Shown one piece after another: positions 46,501 through 60,001 of a stretch of 64,000 nt of DNA. Every line of letters starts with the position of its first letter. The stretch's first letter is position 1. The position numbers were made by a program, and so were the translations under genes. The DNA is from Cryptomeria japonica. Lineage: Eukaryota; Streptophyta; Pinopsida; Cupressales; Cupressaceae. The stretch covers positions 1,135,001-1,199,000 of the forward strand of contig NC_081414.1 of NCBI RefSeq assembly GCF_030272615.1. Direction: 5' to 3'. Below the pieces are notes generated by a model. The model ran no database searches. It had not been told where the DNA came from and worked only from the letters and a program-made list of their open reading frames with translations.

Positions 46501-47691
46501 TGTTAGGTCCAACAAGGAAAGCTAATGTACTGAAAGGGGAGGGGTGAATCAGTACTGCAAAACTTTTCTTCAAAAACAATCTTATTGATAAACATAAACT
46601 GTGTATAATTGATCTCATAATATATAATGCTAAAACATAATCATAGAAATGACATCCATACACATTTCACTCCATAACACAAAGATTTTGGTTTCGCAGA
46701 AACTCTTGGTTAGAGAGAAAAATTGCGGTGGGGATGGCACCCACAACTTCACTATTGCAATAATAAAGGTTGCTCAGTTAGAGCTACATGTTTAGCTATT
46801 TCTGATAGCTTACCATGTTAGGAGTATCAAGATCTTTATATCTACCTTGCTAAAGGATTTTGAAAACTCTTTTACAAAATGTTGTACCTGGTCAAAGGCT
46901 TTACAATTTATAGACTTTGTTAGAGTCTTTTACCTTGTTAAAGGTTTCTATTACAACTCAAATAATTCAATCAAAACCTTTACAAAATATCTGCAACTTT
47001 ACATCTGAAATGTTATAGCAGAATCTATGTGCTGAATATGAAATTACCATGCTCATAGCATACCTCAGTAATTGATAGATCAACTCGGTGACCTCTTTTG
47101 TGTACTCTGTCCCTTAAGTTGTTTTCAGAAAAACCTTCTCGATGACCTATGAATATCTCTGTTCAATCATCACATCTTAACTTCTCTCAAGATTTTCATT
47201 TTCAATTCATCATCTTCCCTCTATATGTTAGATACTCAAATCACTCTGTATATATAGATCTCTGAGGCAGTGATCTTGCTCATACATCAATCATACAAAC
47301 ATGTTTTATCGAATGAATAAACATAGAAATTATTCGTTGGATAAACTTCCTCAAACTCATACAAAATCTTTAAGTGCAATTCCCTATGTAATAATGGTTC
47401 CCTGTTCTCGAATCTTGTAACACATTTACCACATATGTGTCTAGGTTCATTGAATCTGGTAACACGTTTCCTTTTGGTTCAGATTAACTCGGTATACCTT
47501 CTTTGTTGCTCGGTAGACATAAGAACTTTACTCGGTAGGCAGCTCAATATTTCTCATCTCGGTGACTAGTCTTTCTTCTGTAACTGACACCCTTAGTACT
47601 TACCTACTAAATATTTCGATAGTATTAACCGACTAGAATATATAGGATGACTTTGTACATAAAACTAATGACAACTTAGTAAATAGTAACA
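46501..47691 (-). repeat. Central LTR (5' LTR of the full unit, 3' LTR of the partial unit)
   Basis: 1191 bp. On one side it is bounded by the primer-binding site of the full unit, on the other by the polypurine tract of the partial unit. The sequence outside it (ATCTC) does not match the flank of the other LTR (AAAGT), so this pair was not inserted as a simple single element. Confidence 0.92.
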
Positions 47692-49550
47692 ATCTCCCCT
47701 TTTGACATTAGTTTGGTATGTTTGACAAAACTCCTTTCAAAGTCATAACACAAAATCTATATAATTACAAAATTTGACTGAAATGACAATATATACATTT
47801 GTTCAAATACATACTTCAAATACATGCTCCCCTTAACAATATGCTATACAAAAATTAATTTGCATGCTCCTAATGTTCCATGCTCCCCCTATCAGTGACA
47901 TCTGTACACTTGGTAGATAGTATAAACTCTATACACTCAGATACTTTGTATACTCAGTACACTCCCCCTTTTTGACAAACATCAAAACTAGTTACCATCA
48001 GGTGGGGGCAACTGGTAAAAAATATATTTATACTTAGTACGAGCATCTTTGAGAGCGTTGGTAAGGGCATCCTTGACACTATCCATTAAGGAATTATGAG
48101 CTATAATATCAGCTAACAATGAAATCAAACCATCTAAAGTGCTTCCCTCTACTTGTGTGGACAGTTGGGTAGCTCGGTTGATCTGCTCTTGTACTGATGA
48201 CAAATGGGGAATAAATAATGGTTGAAGAGTCATAATATCCATCCTTATTTTGTGCTCTTCATTCTGAAGTTCTAACTACTAAGCCATAAGAGTTTGTAGC
48301 TTTGTATAAAAATTTTGAATAGAATTTGGCTTGGTAGTCAGTTTATTTGAGAGATCGGTAATCTCTTTTTCAATGACTTCAGTCTTATGCTTGATATCTT
48401 TAATAAAGAATGAAAATGTACATAACTTCTAGAATAAATAAATAATGTGCTTGAGGTGAGGAGACAAATCAACAATGAATCCAACAAGCTTGACTTTACC
48501 TATAGCAATTGCTTTCTGCACTTCCTCAATCATCTTGGCAGTAAGCTCTTTTTCTTTTAATTTGGTAAGGTAGTCTGATGCCTCTACTCCTGATGTTTCC
48601 AATTGAGTGAGTAGTTCATCCAGTTGCATATGGATGGAAGCATCTTTACTTACAGTAGCTTTAGGTAGCATGTCTGTCAATAATGCTTTAACCTTCTAAA
48701 GTACTCGGTTCTTCTTCTGAATAGCTATCTTTTTTTCCTGTTCTTCTTTGGCTTTACAAATCTCACCAAATTCAATAAGTGCTTGCCCTTTTAGTTTTGA
48801 AATGTCAACATTCAGAAACACAATAGGCTTTGACAGATCTATCTTGAAACTGTGCTTCTTTGCTTTCTTCTCCTTTGATGATGATGCCTTCACCGATTGA
48901 ATGAGTACAATGGCTTCGGAGGCTTGATCTTCCTCGGTATGTTGCTCTTTGGGAGCAACACTTTTCTCAGTTTTTGAAGCCTCTGTTGTATCCTTCGACT
49001 TTTCCTTGCTTGGGGTCTCAGTGGCAACAATTTTAGTGCTTGCAGGAGCTTGAGAAGTTTGCTCGCCTGTGGCCTGAGAGGTAGATTCACCTTGTGTAGC
49101 CTTTTGATCCTCTTTGCTTGGTTCGGTGTCTTGAGGTTTTTCAATTGTCACTTGTTGAGTTACCGGAGGATAGGACTTAACTTGTTCCAAGACTGATTCA
49201 CTTGATACCAGTTTGGCATAGGCATTTCCTTCTATCATTTCTTCTTCTTGTGCCTTAGTGTCCATGACATCCTCATCTAGTTGAATAGTTGAAGCCGGAT
49301 CTTGATCGGTGATGCCAACTATTTCCACTTCACTTTGAGTCTCTTCGGTCTGAATTCTAAGAATTTCTTGCCATTTTTATTTGGTTTCCTTTTCTACTTC
49401 AAGATAAAGTCCATTCATCATTTTCAAGGCCCTTTGCTTTACTTGAAAATTTGTCTGGTAGTTTTTCAAATGATTTCTTATATCATCTACTGACATGTCT
49501 GGAAAGAGATGTACCAAAACTCTTTCTCTTATCTGTTTCTCAGAGGGCAT
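47692..49550 (-). mobile_element. Partial second unit of the pol-less element
   Basis: Co-linear with 40901-42760 of the full unit. Homology stops abruptly within ATCTGTTTCTC-GAG at about 49549, and unrelated sequence follows. Its internal order (polypurine tract, G-rich tracts, end of the long ORF) is the same as in the full unit. Confidence 0.9.
47988..49340 (-). pseudogene. C-terminal part of the long unidentified ORF, second copy
   Basis: Better preserved than its counterpart: one stretch of about 210 codons (49328-48696) is uninterrupted where the other copy has a one-base deletion and a stop. It begins in an acidic region (IQLDEDVMDTKAQEEEMIEG), continues through a Gln/Ser/Thr/Lys-rich disordered region (STSQATGEQTSQAPASTK, KEKSKDTTEASKTEKS), then FKIDLSKPIVFLNVDISKLK, and, after a stop, the coiled-coil segments and the terminal PPPDGN. 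The mutations differ from those in the first copy, so the original ORF could be inferred by comparing the two. Confidence 0.7.
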
Positions 49551-50090
49551 TATTGAGTAAGAACAAGATGTTAGAGTAATCAGGTCTTCGCTGACTTTAT
49601 TACACTTAAGCTAAACTAAGGAGTGTTTTTCTTATTTATAGGTTATGTTATTTTTAGCTTTACATTCCTTTATAATGACACATTGTAACATTATTGTATC
49701 TTTTAGACAATCAAAATTACTCTTTCTTGAGTAGTTTTCCTTTTTCCTCTATATCTTTTCTCTTTTCTCTCACTTTATGATAAGTGTTTGATTGTACCTA
49801 ATCCTTAAGAGCTCTAGGGTTGATTGATCGACTCCATCAGGGTATCAAATATCTAAATCTATAATTTCATGTTTTCCTTCTATGGGATCAGGTTTTGGGT
49901 GATTTTTTGGTGTATCTTGGTCCCAAATGGACTTCACTAATACATTCAAAAGGGTTAAAAACCTACAAATCAATTGTTTAGAGAGTAAAAATGGAGCGAT
50001 TGAAAATTTCATAATTTTTTTAAGTCTATACAATTTTTGAGATAGAATTTTGTACATTGTATAGATTCATATAGCAATAGGAAAATTGTG
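49551..50090. other. Unassigned sequence at the right edge of the array
   Basis: Starts at the break in homology. No domain recognised. It ends in a C-rich stretch (50091-50103). Confidence 0.4.
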
Positions 50091-50940
50091 TCCCCCACCC
50101 CCCATATACGCCCTTGCTTGGATCCTTAATTTTTGACGCAATCAAGGTAGGGAGATCCAATGAAGGACATCTCTGCCTTGAAGCCTATAACACAAAACAC
50201 CATGCAAGATACTGGCAACCGGTAACACAACACAAGATATAACCGATAAATAGATAAAGAGAAACCCTAACTGATAGAAGTAACACATGATATAACCGGT
50301 AATCAGATAAATCAATCATTACAACCATTTAATGAATTACATATGCCTTCAGTGGCTACATGCTAGACCGCAGCCCAAGATTACAAAATAATGCTTACAA
50401 CACAAATCTAAGATCCGCAGATCTTTTGTTCAGCAAATAAGCCTTCGGTAACAGTCTGCACTGACCTGGACCTCAGTCCATTCGAACTTCAATTCCCCCA
50501 TACCAGAATCTCTCTGAAAACTACATCTTCGCTCGATCTCTTCTTCCTTGGACCTCTTTCTCTAAAATGATTCTCAAAACTCCCTTTATACCATCCACAA
50601 GCAATAACAACTCGATCAAGTCAGCCAAGACCAAATGGTTCATGATGAAATATGTAAATGATAACATGTCAGCCCAAATCATGAATAAAATCTTCAAATG
50701 CATAAAAATTCACACAAACCTCAGGAAACATCGGTCAATGCCCAAAACAACATCACTAAATGATCTGTGAGTTACAGGAACCACCTGCAATTTGATTCAT
50801 CTTCGCTCCATACAGTGCAAGACCAACTGGTAAGAACATACCAATATCGGACTAATACTGGGATCGATATCTCACTGGAATCAAATCCAAATTTTGGTTT
50901 GAACTACTTCGGTGCTCCTACATCAATTTTTTCCTAGGCA
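50091..50940 (-). repeat. Possible LTR remnant
   Basis: The right end reads CGGTGCTCCTACA, so the minus strand would start TGTAGGAGCACCG. The left end has a CCCCCACCCCCCATA tract comparable to the C-rich ends of other LTRs but in the opposite sense. Repeated ACCGGTAA/AACCGATAA motifs resemble those in the other LTRs. No partner, primer site or target duplication was found, so the call is tentative. Confidence 0.3.
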
Positions 50941-53900
50941 AATCTATAGGCCAATTTTTTGGTAGGAGATATTCTTTAACTTTCTACTAATAGTTTAACT
51001 TTTAATATAAAAAAGCATAAAAGGAAGGAAAAACATGATGGTGAATGTTCAAAATCTCAGAAAATGAGAATGACAAGGATTTTTGGTTCTCTTAAACCAA
51101 TAAAGATATTTATATTAAGGGTCCTATAATGCCAAGTCTTAGGAAGTAGATTTTGGGATATACTATAATGGTCTCAAACGGAGACCTATTTTATTTAATA
51201 AATAGTGTATTCATGCTACAAGTGAATAAAATGATTTAAGGATCATTATGATTGTATAAATATTTGATGTTTTATGTATTATGGGTAGGGTTGAGTTTCT
51301 ACTCTGAGGTCAAGAAATCTAACAAGGCCCCCTAACCCACACTACATCATCTACCAAAAATCTAGGATCAAACTAATCAAGCTTTGCTACCAACTAAAAT
51401 TAATCAATGTTTATGAAAAATCTTTTTGCATCAATCTAATATGGAGAGTATTGTACAAATTCTATAATCTTTATAACTACAAAAAGTAAAAATACATATG
51501 AACACAAAATAAGAAAAATATCATAATATAAGTGTACGAGGGGAAAACCATTTCAAGAGAAAATCTTACACTCCAAAGAATCCTAAGGTATTACTTAGTA
51601 ATTGAAATATTTTGCAATCCACTTGTAGAGCAAGCCTTCACATGGAGAATCACCAAAATATAAATCTAGAGTGAATTTAGTAGCATAATAGTACATACAA
51701 ATCAACCATACAAACTATAAATCCAAGTACTATATAAATATAAGCAATAATTCAAACTATAAAACATAATGATTTGGAAAAACCATCATAAAAACCATAA
51801 GAAATATGATGTCCAAAATTGGGTTTGAATTCCAACACCATCTTCTCACTCTTAGACCTATTTGTAATTTTTAGCATATTCTTAACACATATTAAAGATA
51901 TAATGCTTATCATATTTTACCACCAAAACTTGGGCACCAAAATTTATCCTCATTAAACCTACTCAATGATTATTCATTATAAGTGTGTCAAATTATTATA
52001 ATAATATTCTAATGTAACCTCCCTTTTACATGATCTTAAGCATCATATAATTTGTCAAATATAGCTCCTTTTATGATGCCCTTACACACAACACAAGATG
52101 CTAACACATGGAAAAACCATGTCACCTCAAAGTGGAACACATATCTCTTCATGTGAGAACAAAAACTCACTAAATACGAAATCCAATCATCTTCTAAATG
52201 TGATTCCAACTCTTCCACAAGAAGACAAAATCACTAGAAAATGAAAGATAAATTTCATAGAAAATTTATTAAAATTAACATGAAGAATGCAAGGTTGAGA
52301 CACCATTTCCCAATAATTTCCTATATTATTTATTCTTATAACTCTTGTCCAATATAATTCACTTAATAATTTCCTTCTATTTTACTAATTTCATTGTCCT
52401 GCCTTTTTTCTTAAATGATTATATATTTCACTAATAATTCTTCACACAAGATTACAAGTTCTTTTATTTTTTATTCTCCCTTTGTATGAAATTATAAACT
52501 AAACATATCCTCTCTTGAAACCATCATTGACTTAAATATGGGAGGAGATTGCATTTTTGATAAATTTTCATTAGCTTTTGCATCCTTTTCTATTTTCCCC
52601 AATTATATTGATGGATAGATTATTAAACATGTCTTTAATTCCCATTTCTTCATAACCTTATCTCTTTCTCTTAGTTTCAAATTTTCTATCATATTTTATT
52701 TTTGCAATCTTATATTTTTTATTACCACTTTATCTAAAATTATATGCTAAATTCTATAACTTTAAGTTTTGCAAATTAGATTGATATAACGTCAAACCCA
52801 TTATTAAAAGTGACTTTGATATTAAATAAATTTGATTCATAGTATGATTGCTAAGTCAAAATATCAAGTTGAAAAGAACCCTTATTCTACACCTTGAATA
52901 AATAATATAACTCCCCATCCCTCCTTTAAATTATTCCTTGAATTCATGATACCATTTCATTCATTCTACTAATCTTTTTTTAATGAATAAAAGTGGTTCT
53001 TTGAGGCCACATCCATATATACTAATTTTAAAAATATTTATAAATTTTCACCCAACAAGGAATCAAACCTTTCACTGCTTGATGATGGATCATGGAGCAT
53101 GATCCAAAACGTTGATGAAAAAAAAATTCATGCAATCAAATCCAGAAACCAATTTTATAATTTATTATGGATAGTGGAAATTTCATGCAATTAGAAGAAT
53201 CGAACATTTAAGCCAAGATTGTAGAGTATATCTATTACAAAAAATTAGGCTTGAAAATTCCATATCCCATACAACAATAGACCAATTTAAATAGCTATTT
53301 GACTAGATATGTGTTGAGTCGTTATATATAAAAATGTCCCTTTATACACTAACGCTACTATTTAGACTAGAGAGAGTAGAAAACATACATAGGATCATGC
53401 ATAACGATATGCTCAAGAAGCCTTTGAATCATCATGTTCATTCAAGTTAGATCCTCAAAAAAAGGACTAGTATGTGTCTTTAGAGTGGGAGACCCTTTCA
53501 ACTATCTTTAAGAAGCCAAAGCTTATATTTGTCTTTGAGAACTAGAAATATCTATTAGATCTAGTGGCATGGATTATGAAATGGATCCACAATCACTTGT
53601 GAACATTGGTGAGATGAGGCCAAATTATACCATACAAATAGGAGTTGAGACCAAACATGACTTGATACAAATGGCTCCTCAAAACCCCACACCATCTCAC
53701 TTTTACTAAGTTTCCCTTTAACATTTCCACACGCTCCTTATCCTCCCCACAATTAAGCAGTGTAGAAAAAAATATGGAGGCTACATCAGAATTAACATGA
53801 TCTATCTATGTGGTGTATTTACTTATTGGTCACACAATACCATTTTAATATCATGCAACACTATCAAAGACCTATTCTTGAAGATCCTCTTTAGTATCAC

Positions 53901-54180
53901 CTCAATAATTTCTCCCCTAAAACCTATTTGATGTGTCTTGCAAATAGTAAATAGGTGTATGTATTTTTGGGTTGCACAAAAAATGAACTGCATAGAACAT
54001 GGTATAAGAATTTAAAGGGTGGGAGTAATAATTTCTCAATGACATGTTTACAAAAGTTGCATTGTCATATCTACACTTTAACCAAGTGTTTATGGTTTTT
54101 CTTGTTACATTTGCAATTTTATTGGTCTATTGGCAATCTTGAGGGGTAATCATCATCAATAAACATCACGTCCATATAAG
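50941..54180. other. Long AT-rich spacer
   Basis: No gene, element boundary or repeat array recognised. Frames are short. Confidence 0.5.
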
Positions 54181-54410
54181 ACTCATTACTTTGCATGTTG
54201 ATAGTCCATTTTGCTAGCTAATTGGCCATTTGATTGACCTTGTGATATACATTAGAGATTTTATAATATTTAATTAAAGTTGAGGTCTCTTTGTAATGTT
54301 AGTAGTTTTTTATTTTTTTGAGTTTGGAGTCATGCTAGTACAAACTATATTAATGGTGATCATTTAATCACCTTCGAATTAATTAATTATTTCTTTAGCC
54401 TTAAGCATGT

Positions 54411-54660
54411 CTACAAACCCAAAAGGGTTGTTTGGAATTTTTCTTCATTATTTATTCCATCTATGAGATTTTTTAATGCTATGGCTAGTATATTTCCATC
54501 TTGATATTTTATTACACATCTTGCCTCAGATCTACCTGAGTTTTCATGAGAGGCACCATCAAATTTTACTTGAGTTAATTTTTCATCTAGTGGCACCCAA
54601 CAAGAACCATCCTTCATTTTGGAATTTGGATTGACTTGAGGAACCCCATGAATGTGGGGA
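54411..54660 (-). pseudogene. RNase H-like domain relic of the LINE (RVT_3 type)
   Basis: VPLDEKLTQVKFDGASHENS, then CVIKYQDGNILAIALKNLID and NNEEKFQTTLLGL correspond to the start of the plant RNase H-like domain (KxNFDGASxxNPG...VIRDxxGxxL...NNxAExxALLxGL). The first catalytic aspartate (FDGAS) is present; the second half of the domain is absent. It complements the C-terminal half found in the unrelated scrap at 36290-36610. Confidence 0.7.
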
Positions 54661-56149
54661 TGACAACACTAGCCCAGTTATTGTGCATTTTATCATCCCA
54701 AAATATAAATTCTTTGTGATTTCTAGATGCATTTTTTTCACATTGTTTACTAATTTCATTATTGCATATTCCAAATTATAGGCTAGTGCTTTATTGGACA
54801 TTTTGTTTCCTTGAGAGAGAATCCTTTTTCTTTCCTTCCATACTTCCTAGATAATTAGATATGAACATGCAAACTATAGCATGTTAAAAGTTTCTTTCTT
54901 TTGTAGAAATTACCACATATTGAAGGTTGAAAGGAGATTTTGGGCTACTAGGCTCTGCTAATTTAATTTTCAGTACCATTTTCTAACAATATTCTATGAC
55001 CTCAATCAAGAAGAATGTGATCTAAGAGAGCCATCAAAGATAACTTTCCAAAGTCTATCACCTATAAGAATTATCTTTTAGATAGCAACTAGGAAAAAAA
55101 GTCTGGCTTTTAGGAGGCACTTATTACTCTAGAATAGGTGGGAATTCCAATCATTGTTCTTAATCGTAGCTTCAACAAACATATATCCGATTTTAACATT
55201 ATTTTGTTAATTTTAACCCACAATATTATAATGTCTTCTTTTAGAGTTATGATTATCTTACAACTTTCAATAATTTTATTTAGTCTCTCTTTCTTGGGCT
55301 TAAAGAAGCTTAGCCCTTAAAAGGATATCTATTTTCATTTTGTCACTCCATTTGATTTAGTTTTCTCAACATAATCATTAAATATTTTTCCCCAAGCTTC
55401 AATGAGGTAGGTCTTGGCATCACCAATATTGGGAATTGTGGCCAAGACATAACATTCCCAAGAATAATCCACAAAGGAACCTTGCTACCAATTTTGAAAT
55501 CCCAAGTGAGTTGGTTAGATATTATGCTCCTACATGAAAGCATGTGATTTTGAATTGTCCAACCATCAGGGGGTTTTCCACTATAAATATATACACTAGA
55601 TCCATTGAGTATAGGTATTTATTTTGTAGTCCTGGCCCATTTTAATTTGATTTGTTATATATGATCCATACCAATTTGGCACCTAGGGTGATTCTAAGAT
55701 ATCCCATTGTCTTATACAAATACTACATGCATCCTTGGGCTTACATAATTTATCCCATGTAATGAGTGGAATTTTTTTTCTTTTCAAGTTTCCACTCCAA
55801 AAGAATGTTTTCATCCTGAGTTATATGAGATCACCATTTTTTCTTAGAAATTTAATGCATTACATAGAATATATGGGCATTGGTGAGATGACTAATTTCA
55901 ACATTAATACTATATTTGTAGATGAGAGTCACTTACCTTTTCATGAATCAAGTCTGGGTAGACAATTTACAAGTAGAGAATTTCATAAATTAGACTTCTT
56001 GGTCCTAGAGAAAAGTAGAATTCCCAAAACTCTTCAAAGAAGCTTGCCTGTCTTAAAACCCAATATGAGCACAATTTTTTTTCTTCCTTTGGTCTATGTT
56101 GGAGAAAATGATATCTTATTTTTTTATTTTATAATATATATTGATGCAC

Positions 56150-56850
56150 AATATTATTTTTCTAAAGTATCTTTAATCTCACATCCCTCTTACTAGCTAC
56201 ACCAAACAACATTGTGCCATCTACAAACTATTGGAGAGTTGTAAGCACCATTCTTGGGGCAATCCTAATGTCTTTTCAGTGTTGAATATCCTTCTTTTTC
56301 ATTCTACCACCCAAGGCATCATCCATGATGATAAAAAGGAAAGGTGATATTGGGTCACCTTTCTTATTCCTCATGGGGATAGAAAAATCCCCTTGAGATC
56401 TGATTTATCAGAACTAAGAACCATGGACTTAATATGCAATTGTTACCCATATCACCCATATTTTGTAGAAGTCAATATTTGTAATACTTTGAGAAGGGAT
56501 TTTAAGTCTACTTGAGGATAGAATTTTTTAATATTGAGTTTGATAATCATCCTTTCCCCTTTAGCTACTTCACCATATGTATAGCTTCATGGGCCAAAAT
56601 AATGCCTTCCATTATTGACCTTCGAGTGGAGAAACCACTTTTCTCTTCTAATATGATACTCAATAGGACCTTCATTACTTTTTATATGATATTATATATT
56701 TTGTTGCATAAGGATATTGGTATCATGTCAGCTATTGTTTCAACTATCTTATTTTTGGGGATTTGGGTGAGGAATGTGAAATTCATTTATTTTAGGATTA
56801 TTATTTTTTTCCTAAATCAGACTAGGAATTTTATTTATTGAAATTGGAAG
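56150..56850 (-). pseudogene. LINE reverse transcriptase relic
   Basis: In order: FLTQIPKNKIVETIADMIPI then SLCNKIYNII (about 56690-56785); KVLLSIILEEKSGFSTRRSI then MEGIILAHEAIHMVK (about 56570-56680); GDPISPFLFIIMDDALGG (about 56310-56370); and TLQ*FVDGTMLFGVAS (about 56190-56240). These match the ITLIPK, RPISLCN, QSGFxxGR...DGIILAHE, GDPLSPFLF and FADDTxLF blocks of plant LINE RT. The active-site pair is damaged: FVDG instead of FADD, and a stop stands directly before it. Segments between blocks are partly deleted. Confidence 0.8.
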
Positions 56851-57450
56851 GTTACCTTTTTTTACCTCATACTCAGTTATTGGTTGCATGAGTCTCTTAT
56901 TTTATTCATTAATTTATCAATTATAGGATATTATTCAGGATTTCTTCACAACTCTAATTTCCAAATTTACTTTCGCCATTTGAAAGGTCTCTAAAATAAT
57001 AAGATCTACAATACTATTAATTTATTCATGTGATTCTGTGTGATTATTCATTACTACTTTTTTATTCCAATGATTGTATTCCTATTCCTTTTTTATTTTG
57101 GTATAGTTATGAAAAACTTAGAGTTCCTAGCACCATCCTTTAGTCAAAATTCTCTCAACTATTGATGCTATAATATTTCCTCTCTTTCAAATATCTTAAT
57201 GTATTTTTTAGTAAATTTTTTATCTTGTGCAAATGATGATTCGTGCAATCCTTCTTGTATTACCTTTTCATTCAATTCTATTAGTTTATCTTCTAATTGT
57301 TCTTTTTATAAGAAGATATTTTTGTATTGGTCTCTATTCCACTCCTTGAGCTGTTCTTTGATGAATCCTAGTTTTTTTTTTTTTGTAGCTTATAAAGCTT
57401 GTTTCCTCCTATTCATAGGGAATTCCACCAATTGACAATTCTCCCTAGAG

Positions 57451-59935
57451 ATTTGCATCTCTTAACTACATAATTTTTTTTTATTTATATGGGTGTTTAA
57501 TTTATTGAGTGTTTTGTTTCTAATGAGTGGCGTAATAAATAATTATCCCTCTATTGTTGCAATATTCAATGTTCTATATATTGACTAATTCTTAATATAT
57601 ATGGAATCCCTGATAGTGTTCTTGATTTTAATTATCCTAGTCATGGTTGGTTCTCAGAACTCTCAAAATCCTCATTATTATTAGAATAAATCCTCTTGGC
57701 ACACTAAAAAATCCTTCATCCTCTCGTATTATCTTTCATAACTCTCTTGGACTTTTTTCAATCTCTTTTAATCCATGTTTATTTACATAACTAAATTAAT
57801 CTCTTCTCCAACTTCTATCAACTTCTCAGTATCTCCTTTTTCCACAAGGTTTCTTTTTTATTTTATTTCATAAATCATTTTACTTATCCTTAATGGCTCT
57901 ATCAAGACCTAATTTTAGTGGTAGCGTCTCTTTGAAATCCTTGTCAAGATCCTTCATTTCCATTTATTGTTTCTTAACCCCTTTCAAAGGATAAGACCTA
58001 GTTTATTTAATTATAATTTATCAAATATATCTTCTTTATATCTACAAAAAAAAAATTTAATTCTTTTGATTTTGATCATTCTCTTTCATCTCATTAAGGT
58101 CCCAATAACATAACCAAAATATTTTAAAAATGGATTTATAGCTAGTGTTGAGTAAGCGGAAGTTTAGAATTTTTTTTGATAAATTATAAATGAATTTGGT
58201 GCATGATATAAATCAAATAGATCAAAATGTATGCATTAATCAAATTCATATAGAATATAATAAAAAACATTAGATATCCATCAAAAGTAAACTCTCCACC
58301 TCTATTTGATCTCAAACATTTGATTGTTCTACCAATTTCATTTTTAACCAAATCTCAAAAAGCTTTAAACTTCTCAAACTTGCATCTAACTTTTCTTTTA
58401 GAAAACCAATCTAAGACATTATAGAATATACATTAGTAAGAATAATGAAATATGATGAGCAGGGTTGTTGCATGTCACAATTCCTACACCATTTACTCAT
58501 TAAATATCGATATGGGATGTGTCCAAGGTTGTCTATGGTAAGAACATTGTATTGGGTATTTTTGTTGGAAATGATTTTTTTGTGTTTTTTTAGCTGAAGC
58601 TACCCAAAGCTATCTAGATAAACTCTAAGCTATTCTAACCTTCTCAATGTGACTTGACTCTATACTTGAAACCTAAGGAGAATTACTTAAACTAAAGGCT
58701 GCAACAAATTATCCTTACTCATATTCAAATTTGCACTCTATTTTCTAAAGTTTACTAATCTAACACACGCCTATTTAAAGATAAAATTCTACATAATTAT
58801 AAAAATAAATTTTAAGCTACACTTGCAGAAAAGAAACCATATTTATGGTTGTGAAAACAAAATCCTACACTAATCTTGCCTTAATTAAATTACTCTTGTA
58901 GAAAAGGATGAAAGAACTCCATTCCCTTTCATCAACTCGAATTCAAAGCTTGGATTCATCATTGCACTTATTTAACAAATCAGTCACTTAATTTAACATT
59001 TCATCTAACTAAATAAAATGACTTTTCCAATTTCAAATTAATCTATCACAACTATGAATCAAAATAAATTTGAAACGAACAATTATAATTGCAACAACAA
59101 TAGAAATTCAAAACACAACTTTAAAGGATTTTAAACATAAACCAAAAATATTAATAAAAACAATAAACAATGTAAACACATAGAATTCGCCTTCCATTGG
59201 TGAAGTGGGCCCTTCTCTTCTTCCTAGAGGGATCTAACACCTTCACTGGATCAAAAGCCTCTAATTTTCATTCAAATTGGCCCTAAGAGGGGTGAACTAA
59301 AAAAAATTCAAACTGGAGGGAAAATTACAAATTGAATTTCAATTTGGGGAGATTGATCAACTAGCCTAAGAAACTACTAGGTCATCATATAAGTAATGCC
59401 CTTATTTGAAATTTGAAATAATGAATTTTAACTACAACATGACTCAAAAGAATTGAGTTCAATTATTGAATCAAACTAAAGCTCTAGCATGTGTCTAGAG
59501 ACATCTATAGTGATTTCAAGAGCAAGAAAAACTAGCAATGGAACAAGGAGTTTCTCCATTCGTTGAGAGTGAACAACAAAGCCACATAATGAGAGACTCA
59601 GAGATGTGCTCAAGTTTCTAGCAATATACAACAAATTAGAATTTAGAGTGAAGATATTCCAAGAGGTAATGTAGGAACTGTTTAAATTTAAACTCTAGAT
59701 AAATTGAGTGCATAATTGATTCAAAATAAAACATGCATTCATTCATTCATAGTATAGTCTTTAAAAAGATAAGAATTTATGTTAAATTGTCATTTTTTAA
59801 ATATCTCATAATTACACTAAATATGCATAAAAAGTTGTCATTAATCACAAATTCCTAAGTGCCAATTACATCAAAATATTAAATTATAAAACAAGTCCTT
59901 TGTTAAAATATGAAATTTAAATGGCATTATTTATG
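57451..59935. other. AT-rich sequence, partly a presumed LTR (minus)
   Basis: No coding region recognised. The right part up to 59943 reads, on the minus strand, as an LTR-like start TGATGAGGCATAAATAATGCC following a purine tract. The other end of this presumed LTR was not located. Confidence 0.35.
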
Positions 59936-59943
59936 CCTCATCA

Positions 59944-59960
59944 TTCTCCCCCTCCTACTT
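59944..59960 (-). promoter_or_regulatory. Candidate polypurine tract
   Basis: AAGTAGGAGGGGGAGAA on the minus strand, directly before TGATGAGG. It lies downstream of the coiled-coil ORF that follows, in the order expected for an LTR element. Confidence 0.45.
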
Positions 59961-60001
59961 CCAATCATTCCCTCATGGTTGAGGATCTAGTAGGTCCATG
60001 T

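Larger units (their letters stand above)
39709..49550 (-). mobile_element. Dimer-like array of a pol-less LTR retrotransposon (LTR - interior - LTR - partial interior)
   Basis: On the minus strand, reading from the right: partial interior (49550-47692), LTR (47691-46501), primer-binding site, full interior (46500-40901), LTR (40900-39709). The partial interior matches the 3' third of the full one (about 42760-40901) base for base with scattered differences, and both end in the same polypurine tract followed by an LTR. The central LTR therefore serves both units, as expected from unequal recombination between LTRs of tandem copies. The full unit is about 8.0 kb. Its 5.6 kb interior has a gag-like ORF and a long unknown ORF but no protease, integrase, RT or RNase H. 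It must rely on a partner. LTR termini are TGTTACTA/GACCTAACA. Confidence 0.88.
54181..57450 (-). mobile_element. LINE (non-LTR) retrotransposon ORF2 relic
   Basis: Reading the minus strand from the right: a stretch with LTKGWC and VFHNYTKI (about 57110-57170), reminiscent of the linker before RT; RT blocks at 56150-56850; a segment LTWDFKIGSKVPLW (about 55500) as in the zinc-finger-like region after RT; and an RNase H-like start at 54411-54640. The order and spacing fit plant L1-type ORF2. The endonuclease and ORF1 were not recognised, and the 3' tail is missing. Every block has stops and shifts, so it is ancient. Confidence 0.72.

Noticed and set aside
55735..56841. Plus-strand frames of 109-153 codons
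   Set aside because: Antisense of the LINE reverse transcriptase relic; hydrophobic by composition only.
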